This document shows, one piece after another, positions 34,605-44,724 of a stretch of DNA of 64,000 bases (its first letter is position 1; each line of letters begins with the position of its first letter). The notes under the pieces are model-generated. The model searched no databases and was not told the origin of the DNA. It saw only the letters and a program-made list of their open reading frames with translations. Both the position numbers and the translations under genes were made by a program. Origin of the DNA: Flavobacteria bacterium BBFL7 (lineage in GTDB: Bacteria > Bacteroidota > Bacteroidia > Flavobacteriales > Flavobacteriaceae); assembly GCA_000153385.1 (NCBI GenBank), contig CH672374.1:2234544-2298543 (forward strand), written 5' to 3'.

Positions 34605-37367
34605 ATGAAAAGACTGATTTTAACCAGTATAGCATTATTTGCTATAGCAATCATGCATGCCCAAAAGTTTGAGATAAAAGGCGTGGTACAAGATTCTACA
34701 AATCTTGAATTATTACAAAGTGCAACAGTATTCCTTGAGAGTAAAACAGATTCTACATTAATATCTTATTCCATTACTGATGAGAATGGTGCTTTTAAAC
34801 TTGTAGGTAATACGGCTGTAAATGAGTTTAATTTTTTCACGTCATTCACAGGATATAAAGAATACAGTAAGACCATATCTTTTGATGAGGAAAGAGTCAT
34901 AGACCTAGGTACAATTAGCTTATCAAGTGATGTGGAATTTCTAGAAGGTATTGTGGTTAATGCACGCAAAGCGCCCGTTACTGTAAAGCAAGATACGTTA
35001 GAGTTTAATGCTAAGTCGTTTAATACAAAGGCTGATGCGAACTTAGAAGATGTTATAAAAGAATTGCCTGGTGTCCAGATTGATAAGGATGGGAAGATTA
35101 CTGTAAATGGCAAAGAGGTCACTAAGATTTTAGTAAATGGCAAAGAATTTTTTGGTAATGATCCACAAGTGGCTTTAAAGAATTTGCCTAAGGAAATCAT
35201 CGATAAAATACAGGTGACAGAATCAAAAACTGAGGAACAAAAGGCAAACGGCGAGGCTGGAGATGCAAATGCGAGTGAGATAAACATCACCATTGATGAA
35301 GATAAAAATAAAGGATGGTTTTCAAGATTAACCGCTGGTGCCGGAACTGATGAGCGTTATTCTATGAGTGGTATTGTAAATTATTTTAAAGACTCTTTTA
35401 GAGTTAGTGTATTGGGTAGCAGTAATAATATCAACAGTCCTGGTTTTTCTTTTGATGAAATCTATGACGCCATGGGTAGTAGTGCTTATTCTATCAATCG
35501 TAATTCAAACGGTAGTTTTGGTATTAATGGAATTAGTTTTGGTGGTTCTGGTGGTATTACTTCTAGTAGATCTGCCGGATTGAGTTTAGCAAACGACTGG
35601 GATGAAAAAGTGGAACTGTCTACTAGTTATTTTTATGGTAATAATGATACAGAATCATTCACAGATAATAGAACGACAACTTTTTTGCCAGATCGTGAAT
35701 TTACCACTACATCTTCGTCAAGAGGAAGAAGTATGGGTGATTCTCATAGGTTTAATACTCGTGTCGAAGTTAAATTAGATACACTAACCACAATTAGTAT
35801 AGAGCCCAGCTTTAATCAAAGCACTAATAATAATTTGAGTAATCGCGTTTCAAACACTAGTGATACTACAGGTCAAGAAATAGATCTAGAAACCTCTAAT
35901 AATTCAAATTCTGAGAATTATTCTGCTGGTGCAAATCTTTATTTCAGTCGTAGGTTTAAAAAGAAAGGAAATTCTGTTTCACTCTACACTACATTAAATG
36001 TCAGTGACTCAGAATCTATAAATGATTTTTTCTCTGAACGTGTTATTTCAGAAAATGGTGTCGTCGATGAAACAGAAATTCAAAATCAAGTAATTAATCA
36101 AGAAAGTAAAGGAACTAATTTTTCCATAACACCTACCTGGCGCAAATCCTTGAGTGACAAGTATAGACTGAATATTTCTTATCGGGTGTCTGCAAATAAA
36201 CAAGAGCAAAGTCGTAATGTTTTTGATAGAGATATGGTAACAGGAGAGGCTACTATTTTTAATGATGCGTTAAGTAACGATTTTAAAACAGATAATACCC
36301 AGCAACGACCTAGCGTCGGATTATCGTATAATAAAGATAAAACTAGATGGGAAGTTACTGCAGGCCTATTGTATCAGACCTTGAATACAGAAAATATAGC
36401 TCTAGATAGTTCTTTTGATAGATCCTTTTCTAATCCATATATAAGAGCGTATTTAAGCAAGCAATACGGGAAATTTGGAAGGATATATTTTAACTATAGT
36501 AATAATATTAATGTTCCTAGCACTAATCAATTACAACCCGTTGAGGATCGTACAAATCCTCAAAATATAGTAACTGGTAATCCTGATTTAAAGGCGACCA
36601 ATACACATAATTTATATTTGAACTTCAACAATTATAATTGGGAAGAAGGAAAAGGAATTTACTCTGGAGCAGGTTTTACCTATACAGATAATCAAGTAGT
36701 GGGAATCACTACAACTGATGATGATTTAGTCAGAAATACTACCTATACAAATGTAAATGGAACATATAACGGTTATCTTTATTCTGGTTACAGCATGCAG
36801 TTCAAAAAGGATAAGCGAGAGATAGATGTATCCCTAGGATTAGATGCAAATCTTTCCCTCAATAAAGGATTCACTAACGCCATTGCATTTGAAACGACTA
36901 ATATAAATCTTTCACCTAATTTAAGTGTAGAGTACAGCATCGATGATATTTTTGAACTTGAAACAGAATACAATATAGGCTTTAACTCTAGCAAGTTTTC
37001 ACTGGAAAGTATAGGTGATCAAGAATTTACTAATCATACCGCTTCAATTGATCTAACCACATCCTGGCCGCAAAATTTGATTATGGGATTACGTGGTGAG
37101 TACAATGTTTTCGGAAATGTTACTGAAGAGTTTGATAATGATTCCTTTGTACTAATAGGTAGTCTAGGATATAAATTTGCAAAAGATAAGGCTATAGTAA
37201 AGCTTAAAGCTTACGATATTCTAAATCAGGTTATAGACACTAGACGTACCATTTCTCAAGATTTCATATCAGATTCTAGTAGCTTAGTATTGCGTCAGTA
37301 CTTTATGTTGAGTTTTACGTATAAATTCTCAAAATTTGGTGGTAAGGATCCTAATAGAGGTAATTAA
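34605..37367 (+). CDS. Outer-membrane beta-barrel protein with carboxypeptidase-regulatory and plug-like domains
   Basis: 920 residues. Signal peptide ending MHAQ, then a carboxypeptidase-like regulatory domain (FEIKGVVQDSTNLELLQSATVFL). Next is a plug-like region (DVIKELPGVQIDKDGKITVNGKEVTKILVNGKEFFGNDPQVALKNLP in two parts) and a long series of amphipathic strands to the C-terminus, as in the TonB-receptor-related barrel family OMP_b-brl_3. No TonB box is obvious. These large barrels are common in Bacteroidetes and may transport or display unknown ligands. Stands alone, after the der terminator. A one-mismatch palindrome lies 14 nt after its stop. Confidence 0.8.
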   Translation: MKRLILTSIALFAIAIMHAQKFEIKGVVQDSTNLELLQSATVFLESKTDSTLISYSITDENGAFKLVGNTAVNEFNFFTSFTGYKEYSKTISFDEERVIDLGTISLSSDVEFLEGIVVNARKAPVTVKQDTLEFNAKSFNTKADANLEDVIKELPGVQIDKDGKITVNGKEVTKILVNGKEFFGNDPQVALKNLPKEIIDKIQVTESKTEEQKANGEAGDANASEINITIDEDKNKGWFSRLTAGAGTDERYSMSGIVNYFKDSFRVSVLGSSNNINSPGFSFDEIYDAMGSSAYSINRNSNGSFGINGISFGGSGGITSSRSAGLSLANDWDEKVELSTSYFYGNNDTESFTDNRTTTFLPDREFTTTSSSRGRSMGDSHRFNTRVEVKLDTLTTISIEPSFNQSTNNNLSNRVSNTSDTTGQEIDLETSNNSNSENYSAGANLYFSRRFKKKGNSVSLYTTLNVSDSESINDFFSERVISENGVVDETEIQNQVINQESKGTNFSITPTWRKSLSDKYRLNISYRVSANKQEQSRNVFDRDMVTGEATIFNDALSNDFKTDNTQQRPSVGLSYNKDKTRWEVTAGLLYQTLNTENIALDSSFDRSFSNPYIRAYLSKQYGKFGRIYFNYSNNINVPSTNQLQPVEDRTNPQNIVTGNPDLKATNTHNLYLNFNNYNWEEGKGIYSGAGFTYTDNQVVGITTTDDDLVRNTTYTNVNGTYNGYLYSGYSMQFKKDKREIDVSLGLDANLSLNKGFTNAIAFETTNINLSPNLSVEYSIDDIFELETEYNIGFNSSKFSLESIGDQEFTNHTASIDLTTSWPQNLIMGLRGEYNVFGNVTEEFDNDSFVLIGSLGYKFAKDKAIVKLKAYDILNQVIDTRRTISQDFISDSSSLVLRQYFMLSFTYKFSKFGGKDPNRGN

Positions 37368-37381
37368 AAGATTTTTAATGA

Positions 37382-37397
37382 CGCTTTCTCGAAAGCG
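37382..37397. repeat. 16-bp palindrome, one mismatch
   Basis: CGCTTTCTCGAAAGCG in the gap after the barrel gene; centre CG to CT change. Confidence 0.8.
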
Positions 37398-37540
37398 GAT
37401 TCCTGAAAATTAAACCATTCTAACTATTACATATTTCCTTTTGCATGTTATATCATTCCTGTTTAAGGAATCTTTTAAGGTTCTGTGAAGACTTTGTGAT
37501 GTAGAACAGGTTAATTTGCTGCAACCAAAGTAATTAATCG

Positions 37541-38029
37541 ATGAAGTTTTTAATAACGGTCATGCTATGCATCAATATAATATCGCCTTTTGTGTTGATG
37601 CAAAAAGAATACATAAAGCAGATTGACGATAACGGTAAATTGATAAGTGAAGGTTGGGTGTTAAATGGAGTAAAAGATGGTTACTGGAAGTTTTATGATC
37701 ATCAACAGCGCCTATTGAAAACCGGTCATTACAGCAAGGACTATAAAACAGGATACTGGTATTATTATCAATCTGGTTTATTAAGTTCTGAAGGTCATTA
37801 CAGCAAGGACTTAAAGACAGATTGGTGGACTTACTACAATAAAAATGGTTATCGCATAATTAAAAAACAATTTAAAAATGGTCTTGAGCATGGATATACC
37901 ATGTATTATAAAAAGAACTCATTGTCTATGGTTGAGGAATATGTAAATAGTAAAAAAGTAGGTGCATGGACTAGCTATTTTAAATTTAAAAAAGATCATC
38001 CAGGTTTTTCAATGAACGACCTGCATTAA
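37541..38029 (+). CDS. MORN/YwqK-like repeat protein
   Basis: 162 residues, hydrophobic N-terminus that may act as signal peptide. The rest is a chain of about five 23-residue units of the form G.W..G...GYW.YY, as in MORN_2/YwqK antitoxin-like proteins of Bacteroidetes. Two units contain the identical stretch GHYSKD, and the DNA there (37724 and 37793) repeats 18 nt exactly, 69 bp apart, so recent internal duplication is likely. Function unknown; no toxin gene is next to it. Start ATG is fixed by the adjacent hydrophobic leader. Confidence 0.68.
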   Translation: MKFLITVMLCINIISPFVLMQKEYIKQIDDNGKLISEGWVLNGVKDGYWKFYDHQQRLLKTGHYSKDYKTGYWYYYQSGLLSSEGHYSKDLKTDWWTYYNKNGYRIIKKQFKNGLEHGYTMYYKKNSLSMVEEYVNSKKVGAWTSYFKFKKDHPGFSMNDLH

Positions 38030-38084
38030 CCGATGTTATATATCAGCCTGATATTTCTTAACTTTCCACCTTTAAAATTCCCTA

Positions 38085-38789
38085 TTGCAATCCAATAATC
38101 CTATCATTAGAGTAATCATACCTGCCTATAATGAAGCAGACTCTATACCGCTGGTCATAAAAGATATTCCATCCATCGTTACAGAAACAATTGTAGTAAG
38201 CAACAATTCTGATGATGATACCATAATTAACGCACAAAACGCTGGAGCTACCGTTCTAGAAGAACTGCGTCGCGGCTACGGTTATGCTTGTTTAAAAGGA
38301 ATGGATTATGTAGCTCAATTAAATGACTCCACAGATATTATCGTATTTCTAGATGGTGACTATAGTGACTATCCAGAACAATTACTAGAATTAATACAAC
38401 CTATTGTTCAAGAAAATGTAGATTTTGTGATAGGTGCTCGAGTAAAATCACTGAGAGAAAAGGGCTCTATGACGGCACCCCAAATCTTCGGTAACTGGCT
38501 AGCAACTACACTTATGTCTATACTCTTTAAATCTCGATTTACTGACTTGGGACCATTTAGAGCTATAAAATATGATAAATTACTAGAGCTAGATATGCAA
38601 GATAAAACCTATGGATGGACCGTAGAGATGCAACTAAAAGCTTTACGTAAAAAATATTCTTATGTTGAAAAACCTATGAAATACCGCAATAGAATAGGTG
38701 TTTCTAAGGTTTCGGGTACTGTTAAAGGTGCTATATTTGCAGGCGTTAAAATATTAACTTGGATATTTAAATACGGCTTTAAAAAATGA
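38085..38789 (+). CDS. Glycosyltransferase family 2 (dolichyl-phosphate-mannose-synthase-like)
   Basis: 234 residues. RVIIPAYNEADSIPLVIKDI, VSNNSDDDT, RRGYGYACLKGM and FLDGDYSDYP (DxD) are the GT-A fold signatures of the DPM1/UDP-Glc-like GT2 subgroup. No ATG lies near; the conserved strand starts 8 codons after TTG 38085, so a TTG start is inferred. It ends in a basic, weakly amphipathic tail, not in membrane segments. It overlaps the next glycosyltransferase by 4 nt (ATGA). The cluster probably builds a lipid-linked or cell-surface glycan. Confidence 0.85.
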   Translation: MQSNNPIIRVIIPAYNEADSIPLVIKDIPSIVTETIVVSNNSDDDTIINAQNAGATVLEELRRGYGYACLKGMDYVAQLNDSTDIIVFLDGDYSDYPEQLLELIQPIVQENVDFVIGARVKSLREKGSMTAPQIFGNWLATTLMSILFKSRFTDLGPFRAIKYDKLLELDMQDKTYGWTVEMQLKALRKKYSYVEKPMKYRNRIGVSKVSGTVKGAIFAGVKILTWIFKYGFKK

Positions 38790-40276
38790 TTTTAGAATGG
38801 ATTTGCATCATAATATACTCAACATCACTTGTGATGATTTTGTTCTATGCATTTGCTCAACTCAACTTACTGTTTAATTATCTCGCAGCTCGCAAGAATT
38901 CAGTCGAAGGACCAACTTTTAATCTAGACAACCCAACAGAAGTGCCATATGTCACCATACAATTACCCGTTTTTAACGAGGCGTATGTTATGGAACGACT
39001 TCTAGATAACATCGTTTTGTTAGATTATCCACAAGACAAATTAGAAATTCAAGTTTTAGATGACTCTACAGATGAGACTGTTGCTACAACTAAAGCTCAT
39101 GTTGAAAAATTAGCTGCCACAGGTTTAGATATTAAACATGTTACTAGAGAAAATCGTGTGGGATTTAAAGCTGGAGCGCTTAAAGAAGGACTGGTGGACG
39201 CAAAAGGAGAGTTGATTGCCATATTTGATGCTGACTTCTTACCGCAGTCCGACTGGTTAAAGAAAACGGTAATTCATTTTAAAGAACCAGAAATAGGTGT
39301 TGTTCAAACACGTTGGGGACATTTAAATAGGGATTATTCTATTCTTACACAGATACAGGCCTTTGCATTAGATGCTCATTTTACCTTAGAACAAGTAGGG
39401 CGCAACTCAAAAGGACACTTCATCAACTTTAATGGAACTGCAGGAATATGGCGTAAAGAAACAATAATTGATGCAGGTAATTGGGAAGGTGATACACTAA
39501 CGGAAGATTTAGATTTAAGCTATAGAGCGCAGCTCAAAAACTGGAAGTTTAAATACCTAGAAGATGTAACTACTCCGGCAGAACTTCCTATTGTTATTAG
39601 TGCAGCGCGTTCACAACAATTCAGATGGAATAAAGGTGGAGCAGAAAATTTTAGAAAAATGTTTAAACGTGTGATAAGCAGTTCAAACATTGATTTTAAA
39701 ACAAAGTTGCACGGTGTCTTACATTTATTAAACAGTACCATGTTTTTAAACGTATTGATTGTTGGGTTACTTAGCATACCTATGCTTTATATTAAGAATG
39801 AATACGCTCACTTAAGAGTGTACTTCATTGTCATGAGCTTTTTTGTAATTAGTACCATAATTTTCTTTATCTGTTACTGGTACATGTATAAGAATACATA
39901 CGGTGGCGGTTTTAAAAACTTCATTAGTTATATAGGTATGTTTTTTACCTTTTTCTCTATTGCAATGGGCTTTTCATTACATAACTCTATAGCAGTGATT
40001 GAAGGACATATAGGTAAGCGCAGTGAGTTTGTGCGTACACCTAAATTTAATCTGGCAGCAGTTGGAGGCAATTGGAAAACCAATAAATACCTCAAGAAAA
40101 AAATAAGTCGCAACGTGATTTTAGAAGGTATATTAATGCTCTACTTTGGGTTCGGAATGTACTCGGCATTTATAGTTGGTGATCAAGGTGGTGATTTTGG
40201 ACTCTTTCCTTTTCACTTAATGCTATTTATTGGGTTTGGTTTTGTGTTCTTCCGTAGTATCACAGATAAGCAATAA
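38786..40276 (+). CDS. Membrane glycosyltransferase family 2, cellulose-synthase-like
   Basis: 496 residues. A short N-terminal membrane helix precedes the GT2 domain with LDDSTDET, FDADF, EDLDLSYR and QQFRWNKGG (the D, D, D, Q-x-x-RW set of processive enzymes). It then has about four C-terminal membrane helices. In such enzymes the domain polymerises or transfers sugar across the membrane. The product is unknown. It overlaps both neighbours, so the three glycosyltransferase genes form one unit. Confidence 0.85.
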   Translation: MILEWICIIIYSTSLVMILFYAFAQLNLLFNYLAARKNSVEGPTFNLDNPTEVPYVTIQLPVFNEAYVMERLLDNIVLLDYPQDKLEIQVLDDSTDETVATTKAHVEKLAATGLDIKHVTRENRVGFKAGALKEGLVDAKGELIAIFDADFLPQSDWLKKTVIHFKEPEIGVVQTRWGHLNRDYSILTQIQAFALDAHFTLEQVGRNSKGHFINFNGTAGIWRKETIIDAGNWEGDTLTEDLDLSYRAQLKNWKFKYLEDVTTPAELPIVISAARSQQFRWNKGGAENFRKMFKRVISSSNIDFKTKLHGVLHLLNSTMFLNVLIVGLLSIPMLYIKNEYAHLRVYFIVMSFFVISTIIFFICYWYMYKNTYGGGFKNFISYIGMFFTFFSIAMGFSLHNSIAVIEGHIGKRSEFVRTPKFNLAAVGGNWKTNKYLKKKISRNVILEGILMLYFGFGMYSAFIVGDQGGDFGLFPFHLMLFIGFGFVFFRSITDKQ

Positions 40277-41685
40277 TGGAACGCAGGTTAACAAATGCCT
40301 TCGGTATCTTAACCATAATTAGTGCTATTTTATATGGATGGTTTTTCTCGCTTGCGCGAAAAGATTTTTCAAACCTACTCGTAATTTATATATTACTATT
40401 CATTGCTTTTCTAGGTTATAATTATATCTCTAAAAAAGGAACTCAAGAAAATTTAAAACTGTTTCCTAACTTTCTGGGTAAGTGGTTCTATGGATCGTCA
40501 CTCATTGGTGGTATATTTTTTATTGGTCTTATTTTAAGATTATTATTGATAGATAATACACCACATCTATCCCAAGACTTTTTCAGATTTATATGGGATG
40601 GACACCAGTTATTAAATGGTTATAATCCCTATCTGTACTTGCCAGATGATGTTATTAAATCTGGAGTAAGTCATATTCCTAACGCAACATTTATCCATAC
40701 GTCTATGGGTGAATTATCAAGTGGACACTACACTAACTATCCACCTTTAAATCAACTATTTTTTGCAATTGCGGCTTGGTTAGGTGATGAAAGTATTCTT
40801 GCTACTATAATCTGGATGAGATTGTTCTTAATCCTAGCAGATATTGGTATTTTCATTTATAGTATAAAACTATTAAAGTTGCTAGGTAAGCCGATGTGGT
40901 TAATCGCTTTATATTTTTTAAATCCTTTCGTTATTATAGAGCTTACAGGTAATCTCCATTGGGAAGGTATGATGGCATTCCTTTTACTTGCTTCTATATA
41001 TTATTTGTTCAGTCTTAAGAAATGGCAAAGTGTTCTTTCCATGAGTTATGGTATTTTACTGAAGCTGTTGCCAGTTATCGCGTTGCCCTTATTATTCAGA
41101 AGATTAAAATTTAAAAAGGCCATACTATATTACCTTGCTGTAGCTATTGTGGTGATGATTGGTTTTGCACCATTTGTTTCACAAGATCTATTGAATAAAT
41201 ATGCCTCTTCTGTAGGATTGTGGTTTGGCAATTTTGAATTTAATGCTAGTATATATTATATCATTAGGGCTATAGGTTATCAAGTAACAGGTTATAATAT
41301 TATACAAACCGTAGGAAAGATTTTACCTGTAATCACTTTAGTAATTATTTTAGGAATATCTTTTATAAGAAAGAATGAATTTCCTGAAATACTTTTATCC
41401 AGTATCGTGTTTTCATTCTTCACATATTTATTATTATCCACTACTGTACATCCATGGTATCTCGTTATTCCATTGTTATTTTCGATATTCACTAGATATC
41501 GTTTTATGTTAGTCTGGAGTTTTACCATCTTTCTTAGTTATTCGGCCTATTCCAGTGAAAATTTTACAGAGAACAATTGGTTTATTGCTATTGAATACAT
41601 TTTAGTGCTATTTATATTTATTTTTGAACTGTTTTTAACCAAAACAATACTACCAGAAAGTAAAGGGGAAATAACTAACCATTAA
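40276..41685 (+). CDS. Multi-spanning glycosyltransferase (mannosyltransferase-like)
   Basis: 469 residues with about 12 membrane helices. A short loop with LSQDFFRFIWDGHQLLNGYNPY between helices recalls the Asp-rich first loop of GT-C enzymes using polyprenyl-phosphate sugars (PIG-M/DUF2029-like). That fits with the DPM-like enzyme two genes upstream providing the donor (inference). Start overlaps the previous stop by one base. The DNA near 40349-40364 (CGCTTGCGCGAAAAGA) looks like a decayed palindrome copy. Confidence 0.65.
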   Translation: MERRLTNAFGILTIISAILYGWFFSLARKDFSNLLVIYILLFIAFLGYNYISKKGTQENLKLFPNFLGKWFYGSSLIGGIFFIGLILRLLLIDNTPHLSQDFFRFIWDGHQLLNGYNPYLYLPDDVIKSGVSHIPNATFIHTSMGELSSGHYTNYPPLNQLFFAIAAWLGDESILATIIWMRLFLILADIGIFIYSIKLLKLLGKPMWLIALYFLNPFVIIELTGNLHWEGMMAFLLLASIYYLFSLKKWQSVLSMSYGILLKLLPVIALPLLFRRLKFKKAILYYLAVAIVVMIGFAPFVSQDLLNKYASSVGLWFGNFEFNASIYYIIRAIGYQVTGYNIIQTVGKILPVITLVIILGISFIRKNEFPEILLSSIVFSFFTYLLLSTTVHPWYLVIPLLFSIFTRYRFMLVWSFTIFLSYSAYSSENFTENNWFIAIEYILVLFIFIFELFLTKTILPESKGEITNH

Positions 41686-41695
41686 ACCACCTGCC

Positions 41696-42352
41696 ATGAA
41701 GCAATTAATTATTTTCATCCTGATAATCATATTAGGATTTATTGTCTATGATTTCTATAAAGACTGGGATCGATTTCATGCACCAGAATATCATTACTCT
41801 ACAGAAACGATAATTGATCAAGAATATCATAATCAAGATGTAGTCATGATGTATCACGATGCTATTACCGATTTAAATAGCTTTATTAAGCTACAATGGA
41901 CAGCAAATGATATAGATGTAAGATTACCAGAAGATGACGATTTAGAAACAACACTTGCTGTAGAAGAGTACGCTCAAAAATTATCGCGTGTTACTTATCT
42001 AGAGCAAAAACTAGCGCAGTCTGCAAGTTATAAATCTAATGGATGGAACAATCAACAGATTATCGATTTTGAAAATAATCATAGCAATCCTGAAGAAATC
42101 AAAGCTTTTGAACAAAAGAGTTTAATGAAGGAACTCTATAATAATCATTGGGAAAATAGTCAACGTATAGGAGCAAAAAACGTGCTGATTTTTGAGATAC
42201 AAAAAATTCTCATAGCACGAGGTTATGATATATCTCTAGACGGTGTTTTTGCAAAAGCTACTATGGAAGCTCTAGCTAATTTTGAATCAAAAAACAACCT
42301 TTTCCCAGATGGGAAAATAGATGTGCTAACTTTTGCGGCATTATTAAAGTAG
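41696..42352 (+). CDS. Membrane-anchored peptidoglycan-binding-domain protein
   Basis: 218 residues. An N-terminal signal anchor (LIIFILIIILGFIVYDFY) is followed by a charged helical region and a C-terminal PG_binding_1-type domain of about 60 residues (FEIQKILIARGYDISLDGVFAKATMEALANFESKNNL). It may tether to the wall. It is 10 nt after the membrane glycosyltransferase and may belong to its operon. The spacer domain is not recognised. Confidence 0.78.
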   Translation: MKQLIIFILIIILGFIVYDFYKDWDRFHAPEYHYSTETIIDQEYHNQDVVMMYHDAITDLNSFIKLQWTANDIDVRLPEDDDLETTLAVEEYAQKLSRVTYLEQKLAQSASYKSNGWNNQQIIDFENNHSNPEEIKAFEQKSLMKELYNNHWENSQRIGAKNVLIFEIQKILIARGYDISLDGVFAKATMEALANFESKNNLFPDGKIDVLTFAALLK

Positions 42353-42450
42353 GTTTTTAATATATTGTATATCAGTATCTTGACGTGATTGTCATAAGAG
42401 TGACGTAAACAAGTCAGCACTGTAATTTGTTCTTCAAATGACTTCGTTCT

Positions 42451-42458
42451 TAGGTTTG
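42451..42458 (+). promoter_or_regulatory. -7 promoter box of the XRE gene
   Basis: TAGGTTTG, exact TAnnTTTG match, 18 nt before the ATG at 42477. Confidence 0.5.
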
Positions 42459-42476
42459 TTTCACTAATTTTAAATC

Positions 42477-43058
42477 ATGAAACAGATGAATCCAGTAGGG
42501 ACTAAAATCAAAGAAATACGTCTCAAAAAAGGTATGTCTCAAGAAGAGCTAGCAACACAATCGCAAGTGAGTTTGAGAACCATTCAGCGTATCGAGAACA
42601 ATGAAAATGAACCTCGTGGTAAAACCTTGCAGCTTATTTGTGAAACGTGTGATATTAACATTGAAGAGTTGCTTGATTACGGTAAGCATGAAGATCATCA
42701 GTTTTTAATGTTTTTTCATTTATCTGTTTTAGCAGGAATTTTTATTCCAGTAGGTAATATTATTTTGCCACTAGTATTATGGCTAACCAAAAAAGATAAA
42801 ATTCAAGGCTTGCAAAAAATAGGAGCGAGGTTGCTTAATTTTCAGATTTTTTGGACTTTACTCTCATATCTATTGCCTGTAGTTATAGTCGGCTCGCAAT
42901 TCTTCAATAAAGAGTTTATACCGTTAAGTGTGCGTTCTGTGGTGTATATTTATTTCATAATTAGCCTTATAAATTATGTCTTTTCCATAATTTTTGCTAT
43001 CGCAAATCGAAGTGATAAACAAATTACCTACCCTAGTATCATTCCTATGATTAAATAA
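42477..43058 (+). CDS. XRE-type HTH protein with DUF4870 membrane domain
   Basis: 193 residues. Residues 8-65 form a canonical helix-turn-helix (IKEIRLKKGMSQEELATQSQVSLRTIQRIENN). The rest is hydrophobic with about four membrane segments, matching DUF4870 (GIFIPVGNIILPLVLWLTKKDK). It therefore is a membrane-tethered DNA-binding regulator, a fusion found in several flavobacteria. Targets are unknown. Alone between its promoter and a bidirectional terminator. Confidence 0.85.
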   Translation: MKQMNPVGTKIKEIRLKKGMSQEELATQSQVSLRTIQRIENNENEPRGKTLQLICETCDINIEELLDYGKHEDHQFLMFFHLSVLAGIFIPVGNIILPLVLWLTKKDKIQGLQKIGARLLNFQIFWTLLSYLLPVVIVGSQFFNKEFIPLSVRSVVYIYFIISLINYVFSIIFAIANRSDKQITYPSIIPMIK

Positions 43059-43059
43059 A

Positions 43060-43094
43060 AAAAGGGTTTCTTATTCTTTATAAGAAACCCTTTT
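43060..43094. terminator. Bidirectional terminator
   Basis: AAAAGGGTTTCTTAT pairs with ATAAGAAACCCTTTT around a 5-nt loop, between convergent genes at 42477 and 43118. Confidence 0.93.
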
Positions 43095-43117
43095 ACAATT
43101 TTAATTCTAGGCAAAGC

Positions 43118-44653
43118 TTACTTTTTACTCACTTCATACAAATCTGTTCTGCGGTCTTTTAAATTTTTTACAGCGCCGTAATTGTGCAATTCTTTTAATA
43201 AATCTAGATCCACATCTGCCACCAAGATCATTTCTGTGTTTGCTGTAGCTTCTGCCTTTACACCATTTGACGGGAACGCAAAATCACAAGGCGTGAATAC
43301 CGCACTTTGTGCATAAGAAATATCCATATTCTCAACTGCCGGTAAATTACCTACGCTTCCGGCAATGGCTACATAACATTCGTTCTCTACCGCTCGCGCT
43401 TGTGAACATAAACGTACACGTGCATAAGCATTTTGTGTATCTGTCAAGAATGGTACAAAAAGAATTTGCATGCCTTCTTGTGCCATAATACGACTCAATT
43501 CTGGAAACTCGCTGTCATAACAAATCAAGATTCCTATTTTACCACAATCGGTGTTAAAAGTCTGGATTTTATTTCCACCTTGTAATCCCCATACTTTTTG
43601 CTCGTCTGGAGTGACGTGTATTTTTTCATAACGTTCTATCGTTCCATCGCGACGGCATAAATTCCCAACATTGTACAATTGTCCATCAATAATTTCAGGC
43701 ATGGAACCTGTAATAATGTTGATATTATATTTTATGGATAATTCAGAAAACTTGTTTCTTATCATCTCAGTATATTTTGCTAGTTCTCTAATAGAATCAC
43801 TTACACTCAACTTATTGTAAGCAGCCATTAAAGGCGCGTTAAAATATTCAGGGAATAAAGCAAAATCAGATCTATAAGCTGCAACTGCATCCACAAAATA
43901 TTCTACTTGTTGCATCAACTCATCAAAACCTGAGTAAGGTCTCATTTGCCACTGAATTAAACCTAGTCGTACCGTGCTTTTTAATGCGGTGGTTTCTGTA
44001 ACTGGCTTTGTATAATAAATATTATCCCATTCTAGTAATACGGCAAACTCCATAGAGGCTTTATCTCCATCTAGATAGTTTTTAAGGACACGAGAGACAT
44101 GGAAGTCATTAGAAAGTTGAAAGTTCAGTACAGAGTCTGTAATCTCTTTATTGCGCACTTTTTCGATGTATTCCTTAGGCGTCATGTCACTGGCATGATT
44201 ATGATAATTAGGAATCCTACCGCCAAATGCGATACCTCTTAAATTCAAATTCTCACACAGCTCTTTACGGTAATCATATAAACGACGACCTAATCGCATA
44301 CCGCGATATTGAGGTTTTATAAATACCTCTATACCATAAAGTACATCACCTTCATCATCGTGCGTGGTGAACTGGTAATTACCAGTCACTTGCTCATAGG
44401 TGTATTGACCACTGAAATCGTCATACTTTACAACTATAGAAAGCGCACAAGCTACGATCTCTTCATTCACTTTGAGCACCACTTGACCTTCTGGGAATTT
44501 ATCTATAAGCGTTTTAATTTGCTCTTCTCTCCAATAAGAATCTGGTAGATTGCTATAAGAATCTATCATCGCATGTTTCAACTCTTCATAATCTTTAAGC
44601 TGTAAAAACTCCAGATTTAAGTTGTCAATCTTACTCATATTAATATCACTCAT
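43118..44653 (-). CDS. GNAT acetyltransferase fused to a carbon-nitrogen hydrolase
   Basis: 511 residues. The N-terminal ~200 residues are a GNAT domain (FIKPQYRGMRLGRRLYDYRKEL, the acetyl-CoA loop). The second half is a nitrilase-superfamily amidase with FPEYFNAP (Glu), EKIHVTPDEQ (Lys) and ILICYDSEFPE (Cys). The fused architecture is a recognised family of unknown substrate. Downstream of speA-agmatinase-deoxyhypusine synthase-like genes on the same strand, it might act on acylated or carbamoyl polyamines (inference). A terminator and one palindrome copy separate it from them. Confidence 0.85.
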   Translation of the reverse strand: MSDINMSKIDNLNLEFLQLKDYEELKHAMIDSYSNLPDSYWREEQIKTLIDKFPEGQVVLKVNEEIVACALSIVVKYDDFSGQYTYEQVTGNYQFTTHDDEGDVLYGIEVFIKPQYRGMRLGRRLYDYRKELCENLNLRGIAFGGRIPNYHNHASDMTPKEYIEKVRNKEITDSVLNFQLSNDFHVSRVLKNYLDGDKASMEFAVLLEWDNIYYTKPVTETTALKSTVRLGLIQWQMRPYSGFDELMQQVEYFVDAVAAYRSDFALFPEYFNAPLMAAYNKLSVSDSIRELAKYTEMIRNKFSELSIKYNINIITGSMPEIIDGQLYNVGNLCRRDGTIERYEKIHVTPDEQKVWGLQGGNKIQTFNTDCGKIGILICYDSEFPELSRIMAQEGMQILFVPFLTDTQNAYARVRLCSQARAVENECYVAIAGSVGNLPAVENMDISYAQSAVFTPCDFAFPSNGVKAEATANTEMILVADVDLDLLKELHNYGAVKNLKDRRTDLYEVSKK

Positions 44654-44724
44654 GGTGTCTTAGTTGTATCTAAATGTAATAGGAATTCAATTATTTTATG
44701 CTGTGTAAAAGTTAATTTATCAAG

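Noticed and set aside
40349-40364. Degenerate palindrome CGCTTGCGCGAAAAGA
   Set aside because: Four mismatches; kept only as a remark in the glycosyltransferase entry.
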